42,721 bases of DNA, taken from assembly GCF_003574465.1 (NCBI RefSeq), contig NZ_QOWC01000058.1, forward strand, positions 1-42,721, given 5' to 3'. Position numbers and translations under genes: made by a program. Under the pieces are notes generated by a model that was not told where the DNA came from, did not search any database, and saw nothing but the letters and a program-made list of their open reading frames with translations. This document shows positions 26,243 to 36,101 of this stretch, piece by piece (within the stretch, counting starts at the first letter, position 1; every line of letters begins with the position of its first letter). The DNA comes from Methylobacterium crusticola. Its GTDB lineage: Bacteria; Pseudomonadota; Alphaproteobacteria; Rhizobiales; Beijerinckiaceae.

Positions 26243-26243
26243 T
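26156..26243. repeat. 37-bp direct repeat, two copies plus a partial third
   Basis: Copies at 26156-26192 and 26193-26229 begin CGGCCGGGCGTGATC and differ at five positions; a third start (CGGCCGGCGGGCGTCA) at 26230 runs into the coxG stop codon. The repeat may have arisen by duplication from the coxG 3' end. Confidence 0.8.
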
Positions 26244-26707
26244 CAGGCCGCGGGCGGGCCGCCCTGCACCTCCTTGGCGAAGGTGTCGAAGAAGCCGTCC
26301 GCGTACTTCTTGGCGACGCCGTTGATCAGGCGCCCGCCGAGCTGGGCGATCTTGCCGCCGACGCTCGCGTCGACGTCGTAGGTCATCCTGGTCTGGCCGC
26401 CCTCGACCGGCTCGAGCCGGACCACGGCGCCGCCCTTGGCGAAGCCCGCGACGCCGCCCTGCCCCTCGCCCGAGATGCGGTAGCCGTTCGGGGGGTCGAT
26501 GTCGGAGAGGGTGACCTTGCCCTTGAAGGTCGCCTTCACGGGGCCGACCGCGATCTTGGCCGAGGCCTGCAGCTCGTTGTCGGCGGTCTTCTCCAGCACG
26601 TCGCAGCCCGGGATGCAGCGCTTGAGCACCTCCGGGTCGTTGAGCTTCTCCCACACGGTCTGCTGGTCGGCGGGCAGCACGACCTCGCCCGTCATCGTCA
26701 TCGCCAT
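26243..26707 (-). CDS. coxG: CoxG-like SRPBCC protein
   Basis: A 154-residue protein of the CoxG family. [59 protein letters not shown] and the long [24 protein letters not shown] helix are typical of the START-like fold with its ligand pocket. CoxG anchors CO dehydrogenase to the membrane and may carry quinone; here the equivalent role is inferred. It is the first gene of the cox cluster and is divergent from livH. ATG 26707 (MAMTMTG) is chosen with GGGGGAG upstream; ATG 26701 and 26695 are close alternatives and ATG 26734 lacks a ribosome site. Confidence 0.9.
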   Translation of the reverse strand: MAMTMTGEVVLPADQQTVWEKLNDPEVLKRCIPGCDVLEKTADNELQASAKIAVGPVKATFKGKVTLSDIDPPNGYRISGEGQGGVAGFAKGGAVVRLEPVEGGQTRMTYDVDASVGGKIAQLGGRLINGVAKKYADGFFDTFAKEVQGGPPAA

Positions 26708-26809
26708 CGCGGCGCTCTCCCCCTCGGCGGACATTGCCCCGCACGAGGATAGCGGAGCGGTTCGGCGCGAGCCACCCGGCCTTTCGCACACCCGCCCGGC
26801 GGGTCCCGA

Positions 26810-26838
26810 TTGTCGAGTGGTGCGGTGCTTGCTAAGGC
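26810..26838 (+). promoter_or_regulatory. Possible liv promoter TTGTCG - 17 bp - TAAGGC
   Basis: TTGTCG (26810-26815), a 17-base spacer and TAAGGC (26833-26838) lie about 100 bases ahead of livH, in the divergent coxG-livH region. The match is moderate. Confidence 0.3.
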
Positions 26839-26935
26839 TGGTCCCGAGGAGCGGCCGGCACGCGGGGACACGCGCGCGGCCGACCCGGGGGGCCCGAGCG
26901 CCGCTGCGCTCCAGGATTATGGAGAACGTGACCGC

Positions 26936-27856
26936 ATGGAGGTCTTCGCGCAGCAGCTCATCAACGGGCTGACGCTGGGGTCGATCTACGGCCTCATCGC
27001 CATCGGCTACACGATGGTGTTCGGCATCATCGGGATGATCAACTTCGCCCATGGCGACGTGTTCATGCTGTCCGCCTTCATCGCGCTGATCACCTTCCTG
27101 ATCCTCACCACCTGGCTCGGCATCTCGTCGATCGCCCTCGCGCTCCTGATCGTGCTGGTGGTGGCGATGGTGCTGACCGCCCTCTGGGGCTGGTCGATCG
27201 AGCGCATCGCCTACCGGCCCCTGCGGGGCTCGTTCCGGCTGGCGCCCCTGATCTCGGCCATCGGCGTCTCGATCTTCCTGTCGAACTTCGTCCAGGTGGT
27301 GCAGGGCGCCCGCAACAAGCCGACGCCGCCGATGATGCGCGAGGTCATCGTGCTCTGGACCGGGGAGAACGGCTACGCGGTCGCGCTCTCCTACCGGCAG
27401 ATCGTCATCATGGCGGTGACCGCCGTGCTGCTCGCCGGGTTCTGGTACCTCGTGCAGCGCACGCCCCTCGGCCGGGCCCAGCGGGCCTGCGAGCAGGACC
27501 GCAAGATGGCGGCGTTGCTCGGCATCGACGTCGACCGCACCATCTCGCTGACCTTCGTGCTCGGGGCCGGCCTCGCGGCCGTGGCCGGCACCATGTACCT
27601 CCTCTATTACGGCGTCGTGTCGTTCGCCGACGGCTTCGTGCCGGGGGTCAAGGCCTTCACGGCGGCGGTGCTCGGCGGCATCGGCAGCCTGCCGGGGGCA
27701 GTGCTCGGCGGGCTCATCATCGGCCTCGTCGAGACCTTCTGGTCGGCCTACTTCTCGATCGAGTACAAGGACGTGGCGGCGTTCTCGATCCTCGCCATCG
27801 TGCTGATCTTCATGCCCTCCGGCATCCTCGGCCGGCCCGAGGTCGAGAAGGTCTGA
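26936..27856 (+). CDS. livH: Branched-chain amino acid ABC permease LivH
   Basis: A 306-residue inner-membrane permease with about eight hydrophobic segments. [41 protein letters not shown] is the LivH N-terminal pattern (seen in residues 4-44), and the EAA-like [21 protein letters not shown] and [13 protein letters not shown] segments follow. With LivM it forms the channel for leucine, isoleucine, valine and similar substrates. ATG 26936 has GGAGA about 10 bases upstream. Its TGA overlaps the livM ATG (TGATG). Confidence 0.95.
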   Translation: MEVFAQQLINGLTLGSIYGLIAIGYTMVFGIIGMINFAHGDVFMLSAFIALITFLILTTWLGISSIALALLIVLVVAMVLTALWGWSIERIAYRPLRGSFRLAPLISAIGVSIFLSNFVQVVQGARNKPTPPMMREVIVLWTGENGYAVALSYRQIVIMAVTAVLLAGFWYLVQRTPLGRAQRACEQDRKMAALLGIDVDRTISLTFVLGAGLAAVAGTMYLLYYGVVSFADGFVPGVKAFTAAVLGGIGSLPGAVLGGLIIGLVETFWSAYFSIEYKDVAAFSILAIVLIFMPSGILGRPEVEKV

Positions 27857-29279
27857 TGGCAACGCCGGCCCCCGCCCCCGCCATCGCGGCCGCCCCCGCG
27901 GCGGCCCGCCCCCCCCTCGACGTCGCCGGGATCGTCAGGGACGCGGCCCTGTTCGCGCTCGTGACCTTCGGCCTCTGCGTCCCGATCATCGCCTTCCGCA
28001 CCGACCTCAGCGAGACCAGCGCCCTCGGCCTGAAGCCGCGCTGGGGCCTCGTCGCCATCCTGTGCGGGCTCGTGTTCCTGGGCCGCCTCGCCCAGCGCGC
28101 GGTGGTGGCCAACCGCGACGCGCGCCGGGCCCTGACGCCGGCGCCCCGGCAGGCCACCGAGGCCGTGGACGCGACCCCGAACGCCGGCCAGAGGGTGTCG
28201 GGCCTCGCCCTGCCGCTGTTCCTCGGCGTCGCCGCGACGTTCCCGCTCCTCGCCGTCCTGGGCACCGGGGGGCTCGGCGAATCGCGCTACTGGGTCGACC
28301 TCGGCATCCTGATCCTCACCTACGTGATGCTCGGCTGGGGCCTCAACATCGTGGTGGGCCTCGCCGGCCTCCTCGACCTCGGCTACGTAGCCTTCTACGC
28401 GGTGGGCGCCTACTCGTACGCGCTCCTCTCCACCACGCTCGGCTGGTCGTTCTGGGTCTGCCTGCCGCTCGCCGGCTTGTTCGCGGGCCTGTGGGGGATG
28501 ATCCTCGGCTTCCCGGTGCTGCGCCTGCGCGGCGACTACCTCGCCATCGTGACGCTCGCCTTCGGGGAGATCATCCGCCTCGTCCTGATCAACTGGCAGG
28601 ACTTCTCGGGGGGCGGTGCCGGCATCTCGTCCATCCCCCGCGCCACCTTCTTCGGCATCCCGTTCACGGCGGACGAGGACGGCTTCGCGGCCCGGCTCGG
28701 GCTCCCGTTCAGCCCGATGCACCGGGTGATCTTCCTCTACTACCTGATCCTGGCCCTCGCCCTGGTCACCAACCTCGTCACCCTGCGCCTGCGCCGGCTG
28801 CCGATCGGGCGGGCCTGGGAGGCCCTGCGCGAGGACGAGATCGCCTGCCGCTCGCTCGGCATCAACACCACCAACACGAAGCTCACCGCCTTCGCGCTCG
28901 GCGCCATGTTCGGGGGGTTCGCGGGCTCCTTCTTCGCCGTCCGGCAGGGCTTCGTCAGCCCCGAGAGCTTCAACTTCCTGGAGAGCGCCATCATCCTGGC
29001 CATCGTGGTCCTGGGCGGCATGGGCTCGCAGATCGGCGTCGCCATCGCGGCGGTGGCGATGGTCGGCGGGCCCGAGATGCTGCGCAACCTCGGCTTCCTG
29101 AGCGCGGTCTTCGGCGAGGGCTTCGACCCCAACGAGTACCGCCTGCTCCTCTTCGGCCTCGCCATGGTGCTGATGATGATCTGGCGCCCCCGCGGCCTGA
29201 TCTCGGAGCGCTCGCCCTCCCTGGTGCTGAAGGAGCGCAAGCGCATCTCGGGCTCGTTCGTGAAGGAGGGGCACGGCTG

Positions 29280-29280
<1 letters not shown>
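27856..29280 (+). CDS. livM: Branched-chain amino acid ABC permease LivM
   Basis: A 474-residue permease. An N-terminal extension (about 1-120) with two or three hydrophobic segments, of the kind found in long LivM proteins, precedes the core: [31 protein letters not shown] (read in parts around residues 155-185), [42 protein letters not shown] and [13 protein letters not shown]. The start is Ala/Pro-rich ([14 protein letters not shown]). It pairs with LivH. One-base overlaps with livH and livG (TGATG) show tight coupling. Confidence 0.95.
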
Positions 29281-30130
<850 letters not shown>

Positions 30131-30134
<4 letters not shown>

Positions 30135-30741
30135 CGGTCTCGACCTGGGCGGCCTTCGCGGCGGCGTCGGCGCTCCTGCTGGTGATCCCCGGACCGACGA
30201 TCCTCCTCGTCGTCTCCTACGCCGTCGGGAGCGGCTTCCGGGCGGCCCTGCCGGCCGCGATCGGGGTCGCCCTCGGGGACCTCACCGCGATGACGCTCTC
30301 GCTCCTCGGGCTCGGCGCGCTCCTGGCGGCCTCCGGCAGCCTGTTCACGCTCCTCAAGTGGTGCGGCGCGGCCTACCTGGTCTGGGTCGGGGTGAAGCTC
30401 TGGCGGGCGGGCGGCGCCGTCGCGGCCCCGCCGCGGGCGGGCGCCCCGGCGCTCCGCATGGCGGCGCAGGCCTGGCTCGTCACCACCCTCAACCCGAAGA
30501 GCCTGACGTTCTTCATCGCCTTCCTGCCCCAGTTCCTCGACCCGCAAGGGGACCTCTTGACCCAGATGGCGATCTTCGAGGCGACCTTCGTCTCCCTCGC
30601 GCTCCTCAACGCCCTCGGCTACGCGCTCGCCGCCTCCCGGGCCGGCGGGCTCCTCGCCCGGCCCGGGCGGCGGCGCCTCCTCAACCGTCTCGGCGGCGGC
30701 CTCCTGATCGGGGCCGGCCTCGCCGCGGCCCGGAGCGCGCC

Positions 30742-30745
<4 letters not shown>
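30131..30745 (+). CDS. LysE/RhtB-family amino acid exporter inside the liv operon
   Basis: A 204-residue inner-membrane protein with about six hydrophobic segments. STWAAFAAASALLLVIPGPT is the LysE N-terminal motif (the conserved PGP), followed by SYAVGSGFRAALPAAIGVALGD, KWCGAAYLVWVGVKLWR and LVTTLNPKSLTFFIAFLPQFLDP. The family exports amino acids or homoserine lactones; the substrate here is unknown. It starts in the livG stop (ATGA) and stops in the livF start (GTGA), so importer and exporter subunits are made from one coupled message. That arrangement suggests a relief valve against amino acid overload (inference). Confidence 0.92.
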
Positions 30746-31523
<778 letters not shown>

Positions 31524-31524
<1 letters not shown>

Positions 31525-31883
31525 TGCAGGGCATCCTCTACGAGGAGAGCACGGTCTGGCTCTTCCTGTTCGTGACGGTGGTGATGGGCGGCTGGGGCGC
31601 CTGGATGATCGCCCGGGGCATCGCCCTGGGGTGGCGGCCCTACTGGCAGGTCGTCGTGGCGCTGCTGCTCCTCGGCGTCGCCGTGCGCTTCATCCACCAC
31701 GCGCTGTTCGAGGGCACCTTCGTGTCGCCGCACTACTACGTCGTCGACACGATCGTGCTGCTGGCCGTCGGCTCGCTCGGCTACCGCACGACCCGGGCCC
31801 GGCAGATGACGACCCAGTACCGCTGGCTCTACGAGCGCACCGGCCCGCTGACGTGGCGGACCCGCGGCGGGGCGGGCGCGTAG
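31524..31883 (+). CDS. Small membrane protein of liv operons (DUF6867-like)
   Basis: A 119-residue inner-membrane protein with three hydrophobic segments (about 9-33, 41-58 and 68-84). MQGILYEESTVWLFLFVTVV, YWQVVVALLLLGVAVRFIHH and the C-terminal TRARQMTTQYRWLYERTGPL with a basic, hydrophilic end are visible. I believe it belongs to DUF6867, a family found between livF and livJ in Rhizobiales; that family name is from memory. The function is unknown; operon membership suggests help for assembly or regulation of the Liv transporter. It is coupled to livF (TGATG) and followed at once by a long hairpin. Confidence 0.8.
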
Positions 31884-31888
31884 GGCGG

Positions 31889-31926
31889 GCGCCGCTTTTT
31901 CCGTCGTGACTTCGACGGAGCGGCGC
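31889..31926 (+). terminator. Long hairpin just after the small membrane protein gene
   Basis: GCGCCGCT (31889-31896) and CCGTCG (31901-31906) pair with CGACGG (31913-31918) and AGCGGCGC (31919-31926) around loop TGACTT, with a TTTT bulge. It starts 5 bases after the stop codon. No U-run follows, so it may partly end transcription or protect the upstream mRNA while livJ is expressed more strongly. Confidence 0.5.
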
Positions 31927-31943
31927 GCGAGAGTTGCAGGATT

Positions 31944-31961
31944 CCGGAGGTCTCCCTCCGG
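31944..31961 (+). other. Leader hairpin upstream of livJ
   Basis: CCGGAGG-TCTC-CCTCCGG forms a perfect 7-bp stem about 65 bases before the livJ start. A second GC-rich palindrome (GGCCCCCCCGGGGGCC) follows at about 31970-31985. Together they suggest a structured livJ leader. Confidence 0.45.
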
Positions 31962-32027
31962 TTCGTCCCGGCCCCCCCGGGGGCCCAACAAGCCTGACGT
32001 CAGAACCTGATCCAGAGGAGTTCACCG

Positions 32028-33155
32028 ATGAAGCGCACGCTACTGGCCGGCTTCGCCCTCGCGGCCGGCCTCGCCTGGGCCGGCACCGCCCAGGCCCAGG
32101 TCAAGATCGGCGTCGCGGGCCCGATCACCGGCCCCAACGCGGCCTTCGGGGCCCAGCTCAAGAACGGCGCCGAGCAGGCGGTCGCCGACATCAACAAGGC
32201 CGGCGGCATCAACGGCCAGAAGATCGTGCTGGTGGTCGGCGACGACGCCTCGGATCCGAAGCAGGGCGTCTCGGTCGCCAACAAGTTCTCGGCCGACGGC
32301 GTCAAGGCCGTGGTCGGCCACTTCAACTCCGGCGTCTCGATCCCGGCCTCCGACGTCTACGGCGAGTCCGGCATCGTCCAGATCACGCCGGCCTCGACCA
32401 ACCCGAAATTCACCGACCGCAAGCTCTGGAACACCTTCCGGACCTGCGGCCGCGACGACCAGCAGGGCGCGGTCGCCGGCAGCTACCTGGCCGACAAGTT
32501 CAAGGGCAAGAACATCGCCTTCGTGCACGACAAGACGCCCTACGGCCGCGGCCTCGCGGACGAGACCCTCAAGTCCCTCAAGGCCAAGGGCGGCAAGGAC
32601 GTGCTGTTCGAGGGCATCAACCCCGGCGAGAAGGACTACTCCGCCCTCGTCTCCAAGCTGAAGCAGGCCAAGACCGACGTGATCTACTACGGCGGCCTGC
32701 ACACGGAGGCCGGCCTGATCGTGCGCCAGATGCGCGACCAGGGCCTCAACGCGCCCCTGATGAGCGGCGACGGCATCACCGACAAGGAGTACGCCCAGAT
32801 CGCCGGCCCGGGCGCCGACGGCACCCTCATGACCTTCGCGCCCGACGCCCGCAAGAACCCCAACGCCAAGGACGTCGTGGCCGAGTTCAAGGCCCGCAAC
32901 TACGATCCCGAGGCCTACACCCTCTACTCCTACGCCGCCGTCCAGATCCTGAAGGCCGCCATGGAGGCGACGAAGTCGACCGACGGCAAGAAGGTCGCCG
33001 CCTACATGCACGAGGGCAAGCCGTTCAAGACCGTGATCGGCGACATCTCGTACGACAAGAAGGGCGACATCACCCGCCCGGACTACATCATGTACGTGTG
33101 GAAGAAGGGCGCCGACGGCCGCATCGACTACACCGGCAACGAGCTGACCCAGTAG
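32028..33155 (+). CDS. livJ: Branched-chain amino acid ABC substrate-binding protein LivJ
   Basis: A 375-residue periplasmic protein. The Sec signal peptide MKRTLLAGFALAAGLAWAG ends at AQA before QVKIGVAGPITGPNAAFGAQ, the start of the Leu/Ile/Val-binding fold. GVSIPASDVYGESGIVQITPASTNP and FRTCGRDDQQG are usual family segments, and Cys in FRTC is probably in the conserved disulfide or lone. It captures amino acids for LivHMGF. AGAGGAG lies before ATG 32028. Its 144-base leader with hairpins suggests separate tuning, since binding proteins are usually needed in excess. Confidence 0.95.
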   Translation: MKRTLLAGFALAAGLAWAGTAQAQVKIGVAGPITGPNAAFGAQLKNGAEQAVADINKAGGINGQKIVLVVGDDASDPKQGVSVANKFSADGVKAVVGHFNSGVSIPASDVYGESGIVQITPASTNPKFTDRKLWNTFRTCGRDDQQGAVAGSYLADKFKGKNIAFVHDKTPYGRGLADETLKSLKAKGGKDVLFEGINPGEKDYSALVSKLKQAKTDVIYYGGLHTEAGLIVRQMRDQGLNAPLMSGDGITDKEYAQIAGPGADGTLMTFAPDARKNPNAKDVVAEFKARNYDPEAYTLYSYAAVQILKAAMEATKSTDGKKVAAYMHEGKPFKTVIGDISYDKKGDITRPDYIMYVWKKGADGRIDYTGNELTQ

Positions 33156-33448
33156 GGCGCCGCCCTCCCGGCGGCCGGCCGGAGGCGCTCCGGCCGGCCC
33201 GCCCCGCGCGCGAGCGCCCGGCATCCCGCGCGGATTCCGGGCGCCCGCGTGTGACGAACCCGTGCGTCCGTCACCGGCACGGCTTGCGCGTCCCTACGCC
33301 TCACCTTACATGCAGCCCAGCGTTCGAAGGTCCGCAGAGCGCCCGGCCCCGGCCGAGCTCCTTCACGGCCGGCCGCGTCGCGCTGGATTCGATCGAGAAT
33401 AGGCTCCCGGCGTGCCGACCGCGACGGCGCCCGGAGCGGAGAGTGTGA
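33156..33448. other. Intergenic region between livJ and infA
   Basis: Holds the livJ terminator-like hairpin (33173-33199) and must contain the infA promoter; GAATAG at about 33397-33402 is a possible -10. No gene is seen. Confidence 0.45.
33173..33199 (+). terminator. Hairpin terminator after livJ
   Basis: GGCCGGCCGGAG-GCG-CTCCGGCCGGCC is a perfect 12-bp stem with a 3-base loop, 18 bases after the livJ stop. A U-run is absent, as is common in very GC-rich genomes. Confidence 0.6.
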
Positions 33449-33724
33449 ATGGCGAAAGAAGAGTTGATGCAGTTCGACGGTCTCGTGCTCGAGATCCTGC
33501 CGGACGCGCGCTACCGCGTGCAGCTCGACCAGGGCCACGAGATCGTGGCCTACACGGCCGGCAAGATGAAGAAGAACCGCATCAAGACTCTGGCCGGGGA
33601 CCGCGTCACCGTCGAGATGTCGCCCTACGACCTCGAGAAGGGGCGGCTGGTGTTCCGGCACAAGGACGAGCGCGCCTCAGGGCCGCGCCCGCCCTTCCGC
33701 GGCGGCCAGTTCCGCCGGCGCTGA
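33449..33724 (+). CDS. infA: Translation initiation factor IF-1
   Basis: A 91-residue S1-like OB-fold protein. [45 protein letters not shown] and [23 protein letters not shown] are IF-1 landmarks. IF-1 binds the A site of the 30S subunit during initiation. It is longer than E. coli IF-1 (72 residues) by a basic Arg/Gly/Pro tail ([14 protein letters not shown]). GGAGAG precedes ATG 33449. Rhizobiales often carry two infA genes, so this may be one of two copies; I cannot tell from one window. A clear terminator follows. Confidence 0.93.
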   Translation: MAKEELMQFDGLVLEILPDARYRVQLDQGHEIVAYTAGKMKKNRIKTLAGDRVTVEMSPYDLEKGRLVFRHKDERASGPRPPFRGGQFRRR

Positions 33725-33768
33725 GGCGCCGACGACCCGCCCGCGCCACGCGGACCAGCCGACACTTG

Positions 33769-33794
33769 GGGCCGGGGTGAGAACCCCGGCCCTT
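33769..33794 (+). terminator. Intrinsic terminator after infA
   Basis: GGGCCGGGGT-GAGA-ACCCCGGCCC makes a perfect 10-bp stem with a tetraloop, followed by TTCTG, 45 bases after the infA stop. Confidence 0.7.
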
Positions 33795-33835
33795 CTGCGT
33801 CGACGTCACGGACCCGAGCCCCGGACCTGAGACCC

Positions 33836-34519
33836 ATGACCCGTCCCCTGGTGATCGCCCCCTCGATCCTGTCGTCCGACTTCGCGCGGCTCGGGGAGGA
33901 GGTCCGCGACGTGGTCGCGGCGGGGGCGGACTGGGTCCATGTCGACGTGATGGACGGCCACTTCGTGCCGAACCTGAGCTTCGGCCCGGTCGTGGTCCGG
34001 GCGCTGCGCCCGCACACGCAGGCGGTCTTCGACGTCCACCTGATGATCGCCCCGGCCGACCCCTACCTCGACGCCTTCGCGCAGGCGGGGGCCGACATCA
34101 TCACGGTCCACGCCGAGGCCGGGCCCCACCTGCTCCGCTCGCTCCAGGCCATCCGGGCGCTCGGCAAGCGCGCCGGCGTGGCCCTGAACCCGGGCACGCC
34201 CGCGTCCCTGGTCGAGCCCGTGCTCGACGCGGTCGACCTCGTCCTCTGCATGACCGTCAACCCGGGCTTCGGGGGCCAGAGCTTCATCGCCTCCGCCTGC
34301 GAGACCGTGCGCCGCGTGCGGGCGATGGTGGGGGACCGCCCCATCGACGTCGAGGTCGATGGCGGCATCACCCCGGACACCGCCGCCGCGGTCGTGGCGG
34401 CGGGCGCCAACGTGCTGGTGGCCGGCTCGGCGATCTTCAAGGGGGGCCGCGACGCCTACGGGGCGAACATCGCGGCGCTCCGGCGGGCGGCGGAGGCCGC
34501 CGCCGGCACCTGGGTCTGA
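33836..34519 (+). CDS. rpe: Ribulose-phosphate 3-epimerase
   Basis: A 227-residue TIM-barrel enzyme that interconverts ribulose 5-phosphate and xylulose 5-phosphate in the pentose phosphate and Calvin-type routes. [36 protein letters not shown] (metal and catalytic His/Asp), [30 protein letters not shown] and [30 protein letters not shown] are all diagnostic. Length is standard. It lies alone behind the infA terminator. No carbon-fixation genes are nearby, so it is probably the housekeeping copy. Confidence 0.96.
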   Translation: MTRPLVIAPSILSSDFARLGEEVRDVVAAGADWVHVDVMDGHFVPNLSFGPVVVRALRPHTQAVFDVHLMIAPADPYLDAFAQAGADIITVHAEAGPHLLRSLQAIRALGKRAGVALNPGTPASLVEPVLDAVDLVLCMTVNPGFGGQSFIASACETVRRVRAMVGDRPIDVEVDGGITPDTAAAVVAAGANVLVAGSAIFKGGRDAYGANIAALRRAAEAAAGTWV

Positions 34520-34597
34520 GGCGGCGCGGCCGACGAGGGCGTCCCCGGCGCGAGGACCGCCCGGCCTTCGCCCCCATGCGGCGCGTCCGCCCCGGGA

Positions 34598-35152
34598 TCA
34601 GCCGGCGGCCTCGTCGCCGCCCGCCTCCGGCAGGCAGCCCGAGGCCTCGAGCGCGCCCATGAGGGCCTCGAGGCGGCGGCCGCACGCCGCCGCCTCCACC
34701 CTGATGCGCGCCCTCAGCGCCCCGAGCGCCGGGCCCGGGACGCGCCCTGCCCGCAGGAGGTCCTGCGCGGCGTCGATCATCCGGCCGAGCGCCGCGAGGC
34801 TCTGCTCGACGTCGGCCCGAAGGCCGTCGATCGCGTGCGCCTGCGTGCCGAAGGTCACGTCCTCGCGGGAGCGGCGCTCGATCAGGGCCGGCAGGCGGCC
34901 GAGACCGAGCCGGGCGACCGTCGCGGCGAGCGCCTGGACCTCCGCCACCAGCGGATCGGCCTCGGTCGCGCGCCGCCGCGGGGCCGGGGCGGCGCAGGCC
35001 GCGAGGCCGCGCCCGCGCTCCGGGACCCGGGCTTCCCCGCCGGTCGCCGCCGGCTCCTTGACCAGGTGCCCCTCGGCGCCGGCCGGCCAGCGTCGGCGTC
35101 CCGCGCGGCCGAGGTCGATGTAGGCGCGAGTGAGCCGGAATCTCGCTGTCAT
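34598..35152 (-). CDS. Hypothetical protein under an AT-rich promoter
   Basis: A 184-residue protein that I do not recognise. It begins MTARFRLTRAYIDLGRAGRR, has a Pro/Arg/Ala-rich middle (about 50-80), and ends in two long helical stretches (VAEVQALAATVARLGLGRLP and HAIDGLRADVEQSLAALGRM) that could form a coiled coil or helical bundle. It is probably cytoplasmic, with no membrane segment. Support for a real gene comes from the upstream AT-rich promoter region on the same strand, with a TATTAT -10 about 80 bases before ATG 35152. No strong ribosome site is seen, and a TTG at 35200 would add 16 residues. Confidence 0.5.
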   Translation of the reverse strand: MTARFRLTRAYIDLGRAGRRRWPAGAEGHLVKEPAATGGEARVPERGRGLAACAAPAPRRRATEADPLVAEVQALAATVARLGLGRLPALIERRSREDVTFGTQAHAIDGLRADVEQSLAALGRMIDAAQDLLRAGRVPGPALGALRARIRVEAAACGRRLEALMGALEASGCLPEAGGDEAAG

Positions 35153-35232
35153 GCGATGCCATCGTCGGGAGTGGTGACCGAAGTCGCTTGTAGGGCCCAA
35201 TCGTAAATTTCACAAGCACTGACAAGTAGAAA

Positions 35233-35255
35233 ATAATAGAGCACTTTTTGCTCAT
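35233..35255 (-). promoter_or_regulatory. Minus-strand promoter with operator in the spacer
   Basis: Read on the minus strand, the 17 bases before TATTAT (-10, 35238-35233) are filled by the inverted repeat GAGCA-AAAAG-TGCTC. A regulator bound there would occlude RNA polymerase. The -35 position (CGACTT) is a weak match, so an activator role is also possible. It points to the hypothetical gene at 34598-35152. Confidence 0.5.
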
Positions 35256-35295
35256 AAGTCGATGGCCAAGTTAAATTTGAGCATTTATCGCTCAT
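35239..35295. promoter_or_regulatory. Two operator-like repeats GAGCAYTTWTYGCTCAT
   Basis: GAGCACTTTTTGCTCAT (35239-35255) and GAGCATTTATCGCTCAT (35279-35295) share 14 of 17 bases. Each has inverted arms (GAGCA/TGCTC; TGAGC/GCTCA), and their centres are 40 bp apart, nearly four helical turns, so dimers could sit on one face. The regulator is unknown. Confidence 0.6.
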
Positions 35296-35568
35296 ACGAA
35301 CCTTGGTTGTTACGCTTGATCACAACCGCTTGTGGTTGTCTCGACCCAACGCGGCCGCGGCCGCGGCCACGCAGCCACGCAGCCATGCCGGCGCGCGACC
35401 GGGCGCGGAGCCGGGGCCGCGGCGGCGGTCCGGTCGTGCGGGGATCGGATCGGTCGAGCTCGCCGCAACGGGCCGGATCGCCGGCGCGCCGGGCGTGCGG
35501 GCCCGGCCGCCGGCGCCTTCCCGGGAGTACCGGTCTTCTTCAGGCCGGCGCGGGAGGGGGGCCGCCGC

Positions 35569-35772
35569 TCAGCGCCCGACGGCGCGGCGCGCCGGCCAGG
35601 AGCGGTCGGCCAGGGGGTCGCGAGGGGGCGAGGCGGTGGCCTCGGCGGCGAGGCGGGCGATCCGCCGGTCGAGCCGCGCGGCCGAGCGCCGGAGCGTGAC
35701 GATGCCCAGCGCCGCGGCCCCGCTCACCAGGCACGGAACGAGGACGAAGGCGTAGGTCGTCAGGCTCATCAT
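35569..35772 (-). CDS. 67-residue single-pass membrane protein
   Basis: MMSLTTYAFVLVPCLVSGAA followed by LGIVTLRRSAARLDRRIARLAAEA: one hydrophobic helix (about 6-26), then a basic helix and a hydrophilic C-terminus. I do not recognise the family. The ATGATG start overlaps the stop of the next gene upstream (TGA within ATGATGA), so the two are coupled. Codons stay GC-rich as expected. The frame extends far upstream, but that region is parC read in another frame. It may be a partner of the neighbouring two-helix protein; this is inference. Confidence 0.55.
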   Translation of the reverse strand: MMSLTTYAFVLVPCLVSGAAALGIVTLRRSAARLDRRIARLAAEATASPPRDPLADRSWPARRAVGR

Positions 35773-36083
35773 CGCAGGTTCGTCAGCGTCAGCCTCGCAC
35801 CGCAGTGTAGACCAACGCCGAGCACGAACCAAACGACCATCAGGGCCAGGGCATCGTCGCCGATGCGGCCGGTGGTCGCCAGGGCGCCCGTGAGCGGAGC
35901 GACGATGCCCGTGATGGCGAACCCGGCCGCGCCGATATTCATCAGGTTGGCGGTGAGCTTCACCTGCTCGTTGTGGATCAGCGTGTCCCGGGCGAGCGCC
36001 GCCTCCGCCCGCCGCCGCTCCTCGGCCGCGGCGTCGCCGCGACCCGGGTCTCCGCTCTGATCGATGGGGTGCCCGCTCGCCAT
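35769..36083 (-). CDS. 104-residue two-helix membrane protein
   Basis: The hydrophilic N-terminus (about 1-36) with AAAEERRRAEAALARD is followed by LIHNEQVKLTANLMNIGAAG, then hydrophobic helices at about 50-66 and 77-95. The HNEQ-KLTANLMN motif recurs in small membrane proteins of Rhizobiales that are sometimes labelled amino acid transporters without evidence. Function unknown. It is coupled to the smaller membrane protein downstream and lies 18 bases after parC, so all three may be cotranscribed. Confidence 0.65.
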   Translation of the reverse strand: MASGHPIDQSGDPGRGDAAAEERRRAEAALARDTLIHNEQVKLTANLMNIGAAGFAITGIVAPLTGALATTGRIGDDALALMVVWFVLGVGLHCGARLTLTNLR

Positions 36084-36101
36084 GCCGGGCCTGCCGCCTC
36101 C

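Larger units (their letters stand above)
35153..35568. other. Intergenic region with AT-rich island (about 35190-35345)
   Basis: A sharp fall in G+C marks about 150 bases in an otherwise very GC-rich window. It holds two 17-bp operator-like repeats (35239-35255 and 35279-35295), a TATTAT -10 on the minus strand, and three alternating GGTTGT/ACAACC elements (35305-35339). Beyond it lies a GCGGCC-repeat patch (about 35351-35367) and ordinary GC-rich DNA. A short plus-strand frame beginning MAKLNLSIYRSYEP (35262) overlaps the operators and soon becomes Arg/Pro repeats, so I do not call it a gene. Confidence 0.6.

Noticed and set aside
35262..35699. Plus-strand frame starting MAKLNLSIYRSYEP
   Set aside because: The first 30 residues overlap the operator repeats and the rest is Arg/Pro/Gly repeats; no ribosome site.
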